Source: Kurthia gibsonii | GTDB lineage: Bacteria; Bacillota; Bacilli; Bacillales_A; Planococcaceae | NCBI RefSeq assembly: GCF_006539985.1 | Contig: NZ_BJOB01000001.1 | Location: 62,001 to 126,000, forward strand | Direction: 5' to 3' | Length of the DNA: 64,000 nucleotides | In this document: one piece after another, positions 7,511 to 17,549 of the stretch | Layout of the letters: every line of letters starts with the position of its first letter | How positions within the stretch are numbered: position 1 is the stretch's first letter | Made by a program: the position numbers and the translations under genes | Notes under the pieces: generated by a model | What the model saw: the letters and a program-made list of their open reading frames with translations, nothing else | Databases searched by the model: none | Told to the model about the DNA's origin: nothing

Positions 7511-8017
7511 ATGAATAATACGTCGATTACAAAAAGCTCAACAAATATTTCTGAGCTATCGAAAACAGCACTGGTTGCCTCATTATATGTGGTCGTAACC
7601 GTTTTTTTAGCTGTCATTAGTTTTGGTGCCATCCAATTACGTTTATCGGAGATGCTAAATTATTTAGCTTTGTATCATAAGCGTTATGTTATAGGTGTCA
7701 CAGTAGGTGTAATCATCGCTAATTTTGCCTCACCCACTTGGTTCTTAGATGTACCGATTGGTGGAGTTGCGACATTTGTTGTGTTAATGATTTGTCGCTA
7801 TGCAACGCGAAATATGCAAAATATGAAATTAAAGATGATTATTACAGCACTTATTTTCGCTGTCTCTATGTTTACTGTAGCATTGCAATTATATGTATTA
7901 GCAAATTTACCATTCTGGGAAACATGGTTGTTTGTTGGAATTGGTGAGTTATTGTCAATGACAATAGGCGGAATTACCATTTATTTAATTAGTAAACGAA
8001 TTAATTTATATAAATAA
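7511..8017 (+). CDS. queT: QueT-type ECF transporter S component (queuosine precursor uptake)
   Basis: The 168-residue protein has an Asn/Ser/Thr-rich leader and five to six hydrophobic helices. It has the QueT (COG4708) hallmarks 'ISFGAIQLRLSEMLNYLAL' (about 36-54) and 'VGVIIANFASP' (about 65-75). It is the substrate-binding S component of an ECF transporter for preQ1/preQ0-type queuosine precursors. A preQ1-II riboswitch lies directly upstream and overlaps its ribosome-binding site AAAGGAG, giving direct functional support. No queuosine biosynthesis gene is in the window. The energising ECF module must be elsewhere. Confidence 0.92.
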   Translation: MNNTSITKSSTNISELSKTALVASLYVVVTVFLAVISFGAIQLRLSEMLNYLALYHKRYVIGVTVGVIIANFASPTWFLDVPIGGVATFVVLMICRYATRNMQNMKLKMIITALIFAVSMFTVALQLYVLANLPFWETWLFVGIGELLSMTIGGITIYLISKRINLYK

Positions 8018-8027
8018 TGAATTGATT

Positions 8028-8060
8028 AAATTACGTGCATAATCTGTGCGTAATTTTTTT
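8028..8060 (+). terminator. Terminator after queT
   Basis: AAATTACG (8028-8035) and CGTAATTT (8049-8056) form a hairpin ending in a T-run (8054-8060). Confidence 0.75.
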
Positions 8061-8257
8061 ATTATGATAAACAGATTTTATGGTCTTGTAAAATGTAAAA
8101 AAATGTATGGTGAAATATAAAAAAGACTTATTGTTGATTGTCTTAGGTAATGTAGATAATAAATAAAAGAGCGATGGGCTATATGATAATAAAGAAATCT
8201 TTTTATTATTAATTTGCTATAATAAGAAATCATTAAAAGTGGAGGAGGAAGTGAGAG

Positions 8258-10933
8258 GTGGCTAAACGAAAAAGCAGTATCCGCTTAAAAGTAACTTTAG
8301 GTTATATCGTGATTATTGTTTGTGTTTTACTATCATCTATTCTCATTTTAGAGAAAGTCACTGTTTTAAACAGTAAAAGAAGTGATGTCACAAATCGCAA
8401 TTTAGAAGTACATCAAATGATTAACACAGTAGAACAATCGATTATTCAAATTGAAAAAAAGCAGAATAGCTATATTTTAACAGGAGAAAAAAGATACATA
8501 AATGAGTATGAGGAACAGCGTATAAATGTTCTTAACGATTTAGAAAATCTGAAAAATGTAGTAGCAAAACAGTCCAATGAAAAAATACTTGCATTAGATT
8601 TAGAAAAAAGTGTGAATAAGTGGATAACGCTTATCGTTGAGCCTTCCCTCAAAATTAGAGAAGAAAAAAGTGAATCAGCGGCTACCACATTTTTAAAACA
8701 AAAAGTAGAAAATGCTGAAATACCTAATATAAATCGTAGTATAAATCGTTTACGTCAAGAACAAAATACAATCTTGAATGATGATACTGAAAACTTAGAG
8801 TATACAAGTGTTCAACTTATGTGGATCTTTTTCATATTAATTTTATCAATTATGTTAGTCGGTCTATTTGTTTCAAATTATGTTTCTAAAAATATCACTC
8901 AAGCGATTCAAAATGTAAAAAATACAATTCAAAATATTCGCCAAAAAGGTGGCGATTTACAAGAACGAATCGACATTACATCTCGGGATGAAGTGCGGGA
9001 TTTAACGATTGAAACAAATCAATTATTAAATCAACTTGAAGAAAAAGAATGGGTTCAAAATAATGTGAACTATATTATTTATGCATATCAAGGAGTCAAT
9101 GATATCCATACATTAGCCGATGTTATCTTATCTGAAATATCGCAAGTCATTCATGCAGTTCATGGCGTTTTTTATTTGCGTGAAGAAGATGATAAAGATG
9201 TATTGTATGTAAAAAAAGGTGCTTTTGCCGAGAATAATTTGAATATTGGGAGAGAATCATTTAAATTAGGTGAAGGATTAATCGGACAAGTTGCAAAAGA
9301 TGGGCATATGTATAAAATGGCTGTAAGTCCAGAAAGTACACATGTCATTTCGACTAGTTTAATAGATACAGCACCTAGGACGCTGTTATTAATGCCTGTC
9401 TATTTTAACCGTCAAGTAATTGCAGTTTTAGAGTTTGCAACGCTCGATACTTTTGAAGAAAAGCATATTCAACTATTAAATAAAGTAAATGAAACACTCG
9501 GAATATCGATTGATAGTGTAAAACGCACGATGCATATTGAGTCGTTATTATTAGATTCTAATCGCTTAACAGAGGAATTGCAGGCTCAATCTGAAGAATT
9601 GCAAACACAGTCTGAGGAGTTACAAGCACAGACGAATGAATTATCGACAATGAATGATAGTTTAGCAATGCGTACAAAAGAAGCGGAAGCAAGAACGCGT
9701 GAGTTAGCACTTGCAAATCGAGATATCGAGACACGGGCGAGGGAAATTGCTCAGGGTGCAAAATATAAATCGGAATTTTTAGCGAATATGTCACATGAGT
9801 TAAGAACGCCACTTAATAGTATCTTATTGTTATCAGAAATGCTGACAGATCAAGAAAATAGTCATTTATCAGATGAGGAAAAAGAGTTTGCAAAAGTCAT
9901 TCATTCTTCAGGACAGGACTTATTAGAGCTTATTAATGATATTTTAGATTTATCTAAAATTGAAACGGGAAAAGTGAATATTGAGTTTTCCGATGTGAAT
10001 ATTAGTGAACTACCAAAGATTTTAAAAGCAAACTTTGCACATTTTGCTAAACAAAAAGATTTAACTTATCATATTGAAATCTTAGGAGAAATACCAAAAC
10101 TATTCTTTACAGATGAATTAAGGTTGCGTCAAATATTGAAAAACTTTTTATCTAATGCTTTTAAATTTACAGAGCAAGGGAAAGTAGAAGTTCGTATTCA
10201 AAGTGCAGCGTTAATTACAGAAGAAATGCAGAAAGTAAGCGACGATTGGCTTGAGATTGCTGTTGAGGATACAGGCATTGGTATTCCGAAAGAAAAACAT
10301 AGTATTATTTTTGAATCGTTCCATCAAGTAGACGGTGCAACAGTACGTAAATATGGTGGTACAGGTTTAGGTTTGGCTATTTCAAAAGAATACGCTAAAT
10401 TATTAAGTGGATTTATTCAAGTAGAATCTGAGGAGGGTATTGGAAGTACGTTTAAACTGTATTTACCTAATATGAGGCAATGCCAAGAGAATATAGACGC
10501 TGTGAAAGGAAGCTTGGCAGTTCAACCCGAAGAAAAAGCGAATATCTTTCAAGGTAAAAAAATCTTAATGATTGATGATGACCGACGTAACATATATTCC
10601 ATGCGAACACTTTTAGAAAGTAAAGGGGCGATTGTTACATCAGGAGAAAGTGGATTAGAATGCTTACAAAAATTACAATACAATACTGATTATGATGCCG
10701 TATTAATGGATATTATGATGCCAGGGATGAATGGATATGAAGTAATTCAAATCATACGAGAACAAATGAACTTAGACTTACCAATTATAGCTATAACAGC
10801 AAAAGCAATGGAAATTGACCGCGATCAGTGTATGAAGGTAGGTGCATCTGATTATATTAGTAAGCCTCTTAATATGGAACAATTACTAAGTATCTTACGT
10901 GTCTGGCTGACTAAAGAGGTGAAAGGCAAGTGA
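8258..10933 (+). CDS. rsbK: Hybrid sensor histidine kinase, RsbK-like
   Basis: The 891-residue protein has TM1 (about 13-30), an extracellular helical CHASE3-like segment, TM2 (about 188-207), HAMP (about 208-265), GAF (about 275-410), and a Gln/Glu-rich coiled region with LQAQSEEL repeats (about 430-500). Then follow HisKA with SHELRTPLNS (His near 512), HATPase with DTGIGIP and GTGLGL, and a REC domain with phospho-acceptor Asp in VLMDIMMPG. This is the layout of RsbK, which receives stress signals in the B. cereus group and phosphorylates RsbY. The start is GTG, after GGAGGAGG (8241-8248). It overlaps the downstream methyltransferase gene by 4 bp, as expected for rsbK-rsbM. Confidence 0.82.
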   Translation: MAKRKSSIRLKVTLGYIVIIVCVLLSSILILEKVTVLNSKRSDVTNRNLEVHQMINTVEQSIIQIEKKQNSYILTGEKRYINEYEEQRINVLNDLENLKNVVAKQSNEKILALDLEKSVNKWITLIVEPSLKIREEKSESAATTFLKQKVENAEIPNINRSINRLRQEQNTILNDDTENLEYTSVQLMWIFFILILSIMLVGLFVSNYVSKNITQAIQNVKNTIQNIRQKGGDLQERIDITSRDEVRDLTIETNQLLNQLEEKEWVQNNVNYIIYAYQGVNDIHTLADVILSEISQVIHAVHGVFYLREEDDKDVLYVKKGAFAENNLNIGRESFKLGEGLIGQVAKDGHMYKMAVSPESTHVISTSLIDTAPRTLLLMPVYFNRQVIAVLEFATLDTFEEKHIQLLNKVNETLGISIDSVKRTMHIESLLLDSNRLTEELQAQSEELQTQSEELQAQTNELSTMNDSLAMRTKEAEARTRELALANRDIETRAREIAQGAKYKSEFLANMSHELRTPLNSILLLSEMLTDQENSHLSDEEKEFAKVIHSSGQDLLELINDILDLSKIETGKVNIEFSDVNISELPKILKANFAHFAKQKDLTYHIEILGEIPKLFFTDELRLRQILKNFLSNAFKFTEQGKVEVRIQSAALITEEMQKVSDDWLEIAVEDTGIGIPKEKHSIIFESFHQVDGATVRKYGGTGLGLAISKEYAKLLSGFIQVESEEGIGSTFKLYLPNMRQCQENIDAVKGSLAVQPEEKANIFQGKKILMIDDDRRNIYSMRTLLESKGAIVTSGESGLECLQKLQYNTDYDAVLMDIMMPGMNGYEVIQIIREQMNLDLPIIAITAKAMEIDRDQCMKVGASDYISKPLNMEQLLSILRVWLTKEVKGK

Positions 10934-11766
10934 TTCATGAACGCGAAACAATTGAAGTAGAATTGTTGCTCCAAGCCATTCATCAATTAACAGGCTATGA
11001 TTTTAGAGATTATAGTCGACCATCTATTATGAGAAGAATTCATCATCGAATGAAAATGAATCAAATGGACTCCGTTTCGATTTTACAAAATGAAGTTTTT
11101 ACGAACGAAGAAATGCTTCATCAATTATTACAAGACTTTTCAATTAATGTGACGGAAATGTTCCGCAATCCTTTATTTTTTAAATATATGCGTGAAGAAA
11201 TTCTACCACTATTTAAAGATTTATCTGAGATTCGAATTTGGCATGCAGGTTGTTCCACAGGAGAAGAAGCTTTTTCGATGGCTATTTTATTCAAAGAAGC
11301 AGGACTCCTAGAGAAATCTAAAATTTATGCGACAGATATGAATGAAGAAATATTAAAGATTGCAAAAGAAGGTAAAATTCCTTTAAGTAAGATGAAAAAC
11401 TATACGAAAAACTATCAATTGTCTGGTGGAAAGCAATCCTTTTCACAATACTATACGACAGATGAAGAATATGCTTATCTACAAGAAGAATTAGTAAAAT
11501 CAATTAGTTTTATGCAACATAATCTAGTGACAGATCAATCATTTAATGAATTTCATATGATTCTCTGTCGAAATGTATTGATTTACTTTAATATACGTTT
11601 ACAAAATAAAGTGCAAAAAATCTTCTTTGATAGTCTAAGTACAGGTGGTATTTTAGGGTTGGGGCATCGAGAGACACTTCAGTTTACGGATGTCTGCAAA
11701 TTTTATGAAACAAAATCAATTAAACATCAAATTTATAAAAAGAAAGAGATACGTTATGATGAGTAA
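10930..11766 (+). CDS. rsbM: CheR-type methyltransferase, RsbM-like
   Basis: The 278-residue protein has the CheR N-terminal helical domain (about 1-75, YDFRDYSRPSIMRRIHHRM) and a SAM-binding domain with WHAGCSTGEEAFSMA (motif I), YATDMNEEIL and ILCRNVLIYF. CheR enzymes methylate Glu residues of receptors. RsbM methylates RsbK in B. cereus and damps sigma-B activation. The overlapping GTGA with the kinase gene supports that assignment, because no chemotaxis genes lie beside it. Start is GTG 10930. The C-terminal coding sequence forms one arm of a terminator hairpin. I infer the RsbM role from operon context. Confidence 0.82.
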   Translation: MIHERETIEVELLLQAIHQLTGYDFRDYSRPSIMRRIHHRMKMNQMDSVSILQNEVFTNEEMLHQLLQDFSINVTEMFRNPLFFKYMREEILPLFKDLSEIRIWHAGCSTGEEAFSMAILFKEAGLLEKSKIYATDMNEEILKIAKEGKIPLSKMKNYTKNYQLSGGKQSFSQYYTTDEEYAYLQEELVKSISFMQHNLVTDQSFNEFHMILCRNVLIYFNIRLQNKVQKIFFDSLSTGGILGLGHRETLQFTDVCKFYETKSIKHQIYKKKEIRYDE

Positions 11767-11790
11767 ACCATCATAATGCATCTCTTTTTT
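11745..11790. terminator. Bidirectional terminator overlapping the end of rsbM
   Basis: A 17-bp arm (11745-11761) inside the rsbM C-terminal codons pairs with 11769-11785 with two mismatches, followed by TTTTT. The convergent rsbY-like gene ends at 11789. Confidence 0.75.
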
Positions 11791-12916
11791 ATCCTTGAAT
11801 TAAAATCACACACATATCATCTGTTTGATTAAGTTGTTGGTCAGGTGGAAGTAGTTCGTCTATTACGGTATTTGGACAAATCCAATGGTGTGAACAATGT
11901 GCTTTAATTTTTTCTTCCGCAATATATTCATCTGCATGAATTGCTTCTAATACACCGTCTGTAAATAACACAATTTGAAAATTATTTTCATAATGAACTT
12001 TATCTTTAATAGCACATAACTTATCAAAAAAACCAACAGCCATTGTGTTAGATGATAGTGGTTGAACGGTTTTTTCATCTAATGTAAGGTAACCTGCTGG
12101 ATGACCTGCGTTAATGTATTCAATCGTTTTTTCTTTTGTATCAATTACTAAGTAAATTCCTGTGAAATAGTAAGGTATACCATTATCAGTTTCACTATGT
12201 AAAATCGACATATAGCGGTTTAGTTCTGTCATAACAGCTACAGGCTCAACAATATTGTTAATTGTTTCACGGAGAACAGAAGATATATACATACAAATAA
12301 GTGAAGATGAAATCCCATGCCCCATCATATCAAGTAAGATAATCGCGTAACGATTTTCGTCTAGTCGATACCAATAATACAAATCCCCTGAAAGGTTGGA
12401 AGAAGGGCAATAAGATACATCGATTTTTAATTGTTCATTCTCAAATGGTGTACTTAATAAATTCTGTTGTACTTTGGAAGCAAGGTTTAATTCAACTTGA
12501 ATTTTTTTATCATGTTCTGTATGCCAATCTAATTCTTTTTTAAGCCGTAATGCTACGCGAATACGCGCGAGTAATTCAGTTTTGTTAAGTGGTTTTGAAA
12601 TATAGTCACTGCCACCTATATCCAGTGCTTCGACTAATTTCTTTTTATCTTCTAATGCGGTAACGAATATAATCTGAACATTTTTAGCGTGATTCATGGC
12701 TTTGATTTGCCTACAAGCTTCTAAACCATCCATCTCTGGCATCATAATGTCGAGTAAAATTAAATCGACATTTTTAGCATGTGCAGGTGTACGCATATAA
12801 GTTAGTAAATCTTTTGAAGAATTAAGTGGAATACAATCTTCATATCCCGAACTTTTTAATAGTTTTTCTAATGTGAATAGATTAATTAAATTGTCATCAA
12901 CTAATAAAATACTCAT
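11789..12916 (-). CDS. rsbY: Response regulator-PP2C phosphatase, RsbY-like
   Basis: The 375-residue protein has an N-terminal REC domain (about 1-125; acceptor Asp56 in LILLDIMMPEMDG, Lys in YISKPL) and a C-terminal SpoIIE/RsbU-type PP2C domain (about 160-375; GDLYYW, ILLDMMGHGISSS, NAGHPAGYL, LFTDGVLEA, QTDDMCVILI). RsbY dephosphorylates the anti-anti-sigma factor RsbV and so frees sigma-B. The convergent hybrid kinase with its own REC domain and the CheR-type gene are the known upstream partners RsbK and RsbM in B. cereus. rsbV, rsbW and sigB themselves are not in the window. Without them the target is an inference. Confidence 0.85.
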   Translation of the reverse strand: MSILLVDDNLINLFTLEKLLKSSGYEDCIPLNSSKDLLTYMRTPAHAKNVDLILLDIMMPEMDGLEACRQIKAMNHAKNVQIIFVTALEDKKKLVEALDIGGSDYISKPLNKTELLARIRVALRLKKELDWHTEHDKKIQVELNLASKVQQNLLSTPFENEQLKIDVSYCPSSNLSGDLYYWYRLDENRYAIILLDMMGHGISSSLICMYISSVLRETINNIVEPVAVMTELNRYMSILHSETDNGIPYYFTGIYLVIDTKEKTIEYINAGHPAGYLTLDEKTVQPLSSNTMAVGFFDKLCAIKDKVHYENNFQIVLFTDGVLEAIHADEYIAEEKIKAHCSHHWICPNTVIDELLPPDQQLNQTDDMCVILIQG

Positions 12917-13001
12917 AGATTATACGACCTCTCACTTAAATAATACATATATTATACTAAATTTCCAAAAAATACTAAAAATAAAACAACACATAAATGC
13001 A

Positions 13002-13760
13002 TTACCTTCTATAAATAAAAGTTAAATGTCGTCCATCTTGCTTACATTGTCGATAAGAAAAGCCTTCAATCGAATCAAATGTACATGTAGAATCTATTTG
13101 TATATTATCACTTGGTACACCTGATAATTCAAATTGTGTTTTTACAACGAGTTGGTTATCAATATGATATTTGGAAGTACCTTCATTAAAATAGATAAAA
13201 TCATTCGCATAGCCTAAAGCTTTAAAACGAATATATACATCTTCGTCTACTTCGAAATGCTGTTGGCTGAGTGCTGTACCAATATGAACTTGTAAATTTT
13301 CAGCGTTAAGTCGTTCTCGATTTTTCAGGAAATCCATTACACGTAAACTAATTTCTTTTACAGTACCTTGCCACCCTGAATGAATCACACCAATCAACCC
13401 AGATGTAGGGTCATAAAATGTTACAGGAACGCAATCGGCTGTAAAAGTACACAAAACCAAGTCTTTTTCAAATGTGTATAAAGCATCTGTGTTTGGAATG
13501 GCAGTATCTGCATCTGTAGAACCACGACCTAAATCATCTCTTGTTACTTTATATAAGTTAGCACTATGTGTTTGGTTTGCGCAAATTAGTTGCTCTAATT
13601 CCACCCCTAGTTCGTCAGCTAAAGCACGTCGATTATTTAGAACGGCTGTAGCTTCTTGGCAACAATGCAGTGCTAGATTATAGGCTTCTGGTTCAGTTTC
13701 ATCTTTTAACGTAATACCTGATACGATTTCGTCATCTTGACAAATATATTGGATTTTCAT
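13002..13760 (-). CDS. pgeF: Peptidoglycan editing factor / multicopper-type purine nucleoside hydrolase family (PgeF)
   Basis: The 252-residue protein is a member of the YfiH/YlmD (Cu-oxidase_4, 'laccase domain') family. It has the three zinc-binding positions: His in CANQTHSANL, Cys in TADCVPVTFYD, and His in VIHSGWQGTV. Relatives have been described as purine nucleoside phosphorylases/adenosine deaminases, and in E. coli as PgeF, which prevents misincorporation of L-Ser in place of L-Ala in peptidoglycan precursors. In B. subtilis, ylmD lies in the cell-division ylm cluster. Here it is alone, which is a change of context. Start ATG has a GGGGTGA-type site upstream. Confidence 0.88.
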   Translation of the reverse strand: MKIQYICQDDEIVSGITLKDETEPEAYNLALHCCQEATAVLNNRRALADELGVELEQLICANQTHSANLYKVTRDDLGRGSTDADTAIPNTDALYTFEKDLVLCTFTADCVPVTFYDPTSGLIGVIHSGWQGTVKEISLRVMDFLKNRERLNAENLQVHIGTALSQQHFEVDEDVYIRFKALGYANDFIYFNEGTSKYHIDNQLVVKTQFELSGVPSDNIQIDSTCTFDSIEGFSYRQCKQDGRHLTFIYRR

Positions 13761-13850
13761 GTAATCACCCCTTTTAAATTACTGTATGATATTTAAGTCC
13801 GAAAATCAAAAGACAGGGTTTTAGACTATTTATACTCTACGCCAATTTAT

Positions 13851-13882
13851 AAAAAAAGAGTCTAGGGATTTCCCCTAGACTC
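13851..13882 (-). terminator. Terminator of the F420 ligase-like gene
   Basis: GAGTCTAGGG (13858-13867) pairs with CCCTAGACTC (13873-13882). On the minus strand it is followed by seven T's (13851-13857 read in reverse). Confidence 0.85.
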
Positions 13883-13896
13883 TCATAAATAAATGA

Positions 13897-15087
13897 TTAT
13901 TTTGTGTAATTATCGAAGTAACCTTGGATGTAAATCATTGGTGTTCCTTTATCACCAGAACCCGAAGTTAAATCTGATAGAGAACCGATTAAATCAGTTA
14001 AACGACGAGGTGTAGTACCTTGGGCAGCCATATTACCTGTTAAATCTTCATCTTTATTATTGATGTAGTTTTTAATTGCAGCATCTAATTCATCACCGCG
14101 TAGATCAGCGAAATCATTATCAGCTAAATATTTTAATTTTACTTCGTTCGGTGTACCATCAAGACCTGCTGTGTAGGCTGGTGATACAACAGGATCGGCT
14201 AGTTCCCAAATTTGACCTACAGGATCTTTGAAAGCACCGTCTCCGTAAACCATTACTTCAACTGTCTTACCTGTTTTTTCTTTTAATGTTGCTTGGATAC
14301 CATCAACGATTGGTTGGCAGTTACGTGGGAATAATTTTACGCTATCTTCTGTTGATTTGTTTGAACCTAGAAGACCGTATGCTTCGTTGAATCCACTACC
14401 GTTTACTGATTGATTTAAAATATCGTCAAGTGAGTAAACTTTTTCTGCACCTGCAGTTTTTAAAATACGTTTTGTACGTTGACGTGAGTGGATATCACAA
14501 GTTAAAACGTTCTTTGTATAGTCTAAGATTGCTTTTGGATTGTTAGAGAAAATAACCTCCACCTCAACACCATATTCTTGAACCAATGATTTATAGTACT
14601 CAATATAATCAACACCAGTGAATGGGTGTGTGTTTGCGCCGAAGTGTTCACGAAATTCTGTTTCTGAAAGTGTATCAGTCCAAGGGTTCACACCTTTTTC
14701 ATCTAATGCATCTAGGCTTACTAAGTGGTTACCTACTTCATCTGATGGGTAGCTTAACATTAAAACAGCTTTTTTAATGCCTTTTGCGATACCACGTAAG
14801 CAAATTGCAAAACGATTACGACTTAGAATTGGGAAGATAATACCAACTGTGTCATCTCCAAATTTTGCTGATACATCTTCAGCGATTGCGTCAACTGAAG
14901 CATAGTTACCTTGTGCACGTGCAACAACTGATTCTGTTACAGTTACAACATCGCGATCTTGAATTTCAAAACCTTCTACTTCTGATGCAGTTAATACAGC
15001 ATCTACAACGATTTGTGCGATATCGTCACCTTCATTAATAATCGGACCACGAAGTCCACGTACAACAGTTCCTACTACTCGTTCCAA
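13897..15087 (-). CDS. Coenzyme F420-0:L-glutamate ligase-like protein
   Basis: The 396-residue protein matches the F420_ligase (CofE-like) family pattern seen in Firmicutes: GLRGPIINEGDD (about 10-21), DVVTVTESVVARAQGN (about 45-60), and later DPVGQIWELADPVVSPAYTAG (around 290-310). CofE adds gamma-linked glutamates to coenzyme F420 using GTP in archaea and actinobacteria. Bacillales are not known to make F420 in general, and no cofC, cofD or cofGH gene is in the window, so the real acceptor is probably different. A LysR regulator is divergently transcribed, a usual arrangement for a regulator and its target. The start follows AGGAGAG on the minus strand. The family call is good; the reaction is uncertain. 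Confidence 0.75.
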   Translation of the reverse strand: MERVVGTVVRGLRGPIINEGDDIAQIVVDAVLTASEVEGFEIQDRDVVTVTESVVARAQGNYASVDAIAEDVSAKFGDDTVGIIFPILSRNRFAICLRGIAKGIKKAVLMLSYPSDEVGNHLVSLDALDEKGVNPWTDTLSETEFREHFGANTHPFTGVDYIEYYKSLVQEYGVEVEVIFSNNPKAILDYTKNVLTCDIHSRQRTKRILKTAGAEKVYSLDDILNQSVNGSGFNEAYGLLGSNKSTEDSVKLFPRNCQPIVDGIQATLKEKTGKTVEVMVYGDGAFKDPVGQIWELADPVVSPAYTAGLDGTPNEVKLKYLADNDFADLRGDELDAAIKNYINNKDEDLTGNMAAQGTTPRRLTDLIGSLSDLTSGSGDKGTPMIYIQGYFDNYTK

Positions 15088-15113
15088 AATAATCTCTCCT
15101 CAATAATTATGTA

Positions 15114-15128
15114 TTATATATGATATAA
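15114..15128. promoter_or_regulatory. LysR-type palindrome in the divergent promoter region
   Basis: TTATAT-ATG-ATATAA is a perfect 6+6 palindrome of the T-N11-A class used by LysR regulators. It lies 27 bp upstream of the F420 ligase-like start and 70 bp upstream of the LysR gene. The region is very AT-rich, so chance is possible. Confidence 0.4.
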
Positions 15129-15197
15129 ATAACTATACTTTGCTTCTATATATAAGTAAAATTAATATAAGAAATAGCACGTATAAGGAGAGGTTAT

Positions 15198-16079
15198 ATG
15201 GTTGTCAAACTAGACTACTATCGCATATTTTCACATGTGGGTCGTGCAGAGAGTTTTTCAAAAGCAGCCAAAACTTTATATATGACACAACCTGCCATTA
15301 GTCAGGCCATTTCTCAATTGGAGCGCGAATTGAATTGTCGTTTATTTAATCGCACACCAAAGGGCGTTACACTAACAAGTGAAGGCGAGATTTTATATGC
15401 GCATATTAAATCAGCACTTGCTTTAATTGAAGTGGGCGAAAATAAATTGTTAGAATTAAAATATTTAACAGTGGGAGAACTAAAAATAGGAGTAAGTGAT
15501 ACGATTTCTAAGCATTATCTCTTACCTTATTTAGAAGATTTTCGAAATCGTTATCCGAATATCCATTTTAAAATGGTGAATGGTACAACGATTGAGTTAA
15601 CACAACAAGTAAAGTCTGGTGCTGTTGATTTAGCAGTGTGTAACTTACCCATTCATGAAGAACAACTTGCAGTTACAGCACTAAAAGAAATTCATGATAT
15701 TTTTGTCTGTGGGGAGAAATACAAACCACTTATAAAATATCCACTAAAGCTCGAACAACTAAAAAATTTACCACTCATTATGCTTGAGCGCTCAGCAAAT
15801 TCGCGAAAATATGTAGAGAACTTTTTAAAAGTACAGGGAACCCTGATTGAACCAGAACTCGAACTTGGTTCACACGATTTACTCGTGGAATTTGCTAAGA
15901 GTAATTTAGGAATTGCCTGTGTAACAAAAGAGTTTGCACTCGAAGAGTTAGAGAGAGGTCGTTTATTTGAGATGACACTTGAACATGATATTCCACCACG
16001 TTCTATCGGTGTTTGTCATTTGAAGAATGTTCCTCTAACTCCTGCTTCCACACGTTTTTTCGAAATGCTTGTTAAATAA
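15198..16079 (+). CDS. LysR-family transcriptional regulator
   Basis: The 293-residue protein has an N-terminal winged HTH ([20 protein letters not shown], about 15-34, then [18 protein letters not shown]) and a C-terminal type-2 periplasmic-binding-like effector domain (about 90-290). It is divergent from the F420 ligase-like gene across a 110-bp spacer with a T-N11-A palindrome, so it likely regulates that gene and itself. AAGGAGAGG precedes the ATG. Its stop is followed 20 bp later by the start of dbpA, so part of the helicase expression could be by read-through. The effector cannot be predicted. Confidence 0.9.
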   Translation: MVVKLDYYRIFSHVGRAESFSKAAKTLYMTQPAISQAISQLERELNCRLFNRTPKGVTLTSEGEILYAHIKSALALIEVGENKLLELKYLTVGELKIGVSDTISKHYLLPYLEDFRNRYPNIHFKMVNGTTIELTQQVKSGAVDLAVCNLPIHEEQLAVTALKEIHDIFVCGEKYKPLIKYPLKLEQLKNLPLIMLERSANSRKYVENFLKVQGTLIEPELELGSHDLLVEFAKSNLGIACVTKEFALEELERGRLFEMTLEHDIPPRSIGVCHLKNVPLTPASTRFFEMLVK

Positions 16080-16099
16080 TGAGTAAGAGAGGAATTTAC

Positions 16100-17542
16100 A
16101 TGCATTCATTTTCACATTATATTCAAGATTCAAAAGTTTTACAGGCCATTGAGGATTTAGGTTATAAAAAACCAACACCGATTCAAGAGAAAGTGCTACC
16201 AATTGTACAATCAAAACAAGATGTCATCGCAAAGTCTAAAACAGGTAGCGGAAAAACAGCTGCTTTTGCAATTCCACTTATTGAACAGATGAATTGGGAG
16301 GAGAATAAACCGCAAGTACTTGTGCTTGTTCCCACGCGTGAATTAGCTGTACAAGTAAAAGAGGATTTTACAAATATCGGTCGTTATAAACGTATTAAAG
16401 CAGTATCTGTATATGGTCGCCAACCAATTCGATTCCAAATGACCGCACTTCGACAAAAAACACATATTGTTATTGGAACACCGGGGCGTATTATGGATCA
16501 TATTGAGCGCGGAACACTTTATTTAGATCAACTTACAACACTTGTTATTGACGAAGCAGATGAATTATTGCACATGGGATTCATCGATCAAGTTGAAAAA
16601 ATCATTAGGAAGTTACCAACAAAGCGTCAAACACTACTTTTCTCTGCAACATATGCAGATGAGATTAAATGTTTAGCAGAGAAATATATGAAAACACCTG
16701 TCTTTATTGAACATGAAGCGAAAGAGCAAGAGAAAACGACGATTCGTCAACAACGTATTCAAGTGAAAGCAGAAGATAAAATGCGTGTGTTACGTGATGT
16801 CACAGTCGTCCAAAATCCAGATAGTTGTATCATCTTTTGTAATACGAAAGAGCAAGTACGTTCTGTATGTGACCAATTAGAAAAAGCACACTATAGTGTG
16901 GACATGCTACATGGTGGAATGACACAAGATGACCGATTAGCTGTCATGAAAGACTTTAGAAAAGGCGACTTCCGTTACTTAGTTGCAACAGATGTCGCAG
17001 CACGTGGTATTGATATTGAAGGAATCTCACTTGTAGTTCAATATGATGTACCATTTGAAAAAGAGAGTTATGTCCATCGTATGGGACGTACAGGACGCGC
17101 AGGTCAACAAGGTACAGCGATTCTATTATCTAGTCCGAATGAAAAGCGTTACGTACAAGAGATTGAAGAGTATATTGAGAAAACCATTCCAGTTGAAAAA
17201 GCACCGACTACTGAAGAAGTAGCTGAAAACCAAGCTGCCTTTGAAGAAAAGATGAATACACGACCAGAACGTAAAGTGATGAAAAGTGAGCAATTGAATG
17301 CACACATTACGAAATTATACTTTAATGGTGGTAAAAAGAAGAAAATTCGCGCAGTTGATTTTGTAGGAACCATTGCAAAAATTGACGGTGTGACAGCCGA
17401 TGATATTGGCATTATTACAATTGAAGATGCATGTAGTTTTGTTGAGATTTTAAATGGCAAAGGAACACTCGTTTTAAAAGAAATGCAAAATCGTACAGTT
17501 AAAAATAAAAAATTAAAAGTACACGTTGCGAAAAAAGCATAA
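16100..17542 (+). CDS. dbpA: ATP-dependent RNA helicase DbpA (YxiN type)
   Basis: The 480-residue DEAD-box helicase has the Q motif (KPTPIQEKV), Walker A KTGSGKT, PTRELA, TPGR, DEAD ([12 protein letters not shown]), [13 protein letters not shown] and [10 protein letters not shown]. The C-terminal RNA-binding domain carries [19 protein letters not shown], almost identical to B. subtilis YxiN/DbpA. This domain binds hairpin 92 of 23S rRNA and directs helicase action to large-subunit assembly. Length matches YxiN. I chose ATG 16100, preceded by AGAGAGG at 7 bp, over the in-frame 16079 start, which overlaps the LysR stop. Confidence 0.95.
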   Translation: MHSFSHYIQDSKVLQAIEDLGYKKPTPIQEKVLPIVQSKQDVIAKSKTGSGKTAAFAIPLIEQMNWEENKPQVLVLVPTRELAVQVKEDFTNIGRYKRIKAVSVYGRQPIRFQMTALRQKTHIVIGTPGRIMDHIERGTLYLDQLTTLVIDEADELLHMGFIDQVEKIIRKLPTKRQTLLFSATYADEIKCLAEKYMKTPVFIEHEAKEQEKTTIRQQRIQVKAEDKMRVLRDVTVVQNPDSCIIFCNTKEQVRSVCDQLEKAHYSVDMLHGGMTQDDRLAVMKDFRKGDFRYLVATDVAARGIDIEGISLVVQYDVPFEKESYVHRMGRTGRAGQQGTAILLSSPNEKRYVQEIEEYIEKTIPVEKAPTTEEVAENQAAFEEKMNTRPERKVMKSEQLNAHITKLYFNGGKKKKIRAVDFVGTIAKIDGVTADDIGIITIEDACSFVEILNGKGTLVLKEMQNRTVKNKKLKVHVAKKA

Positions 17543-17549
17543 TTTACAC

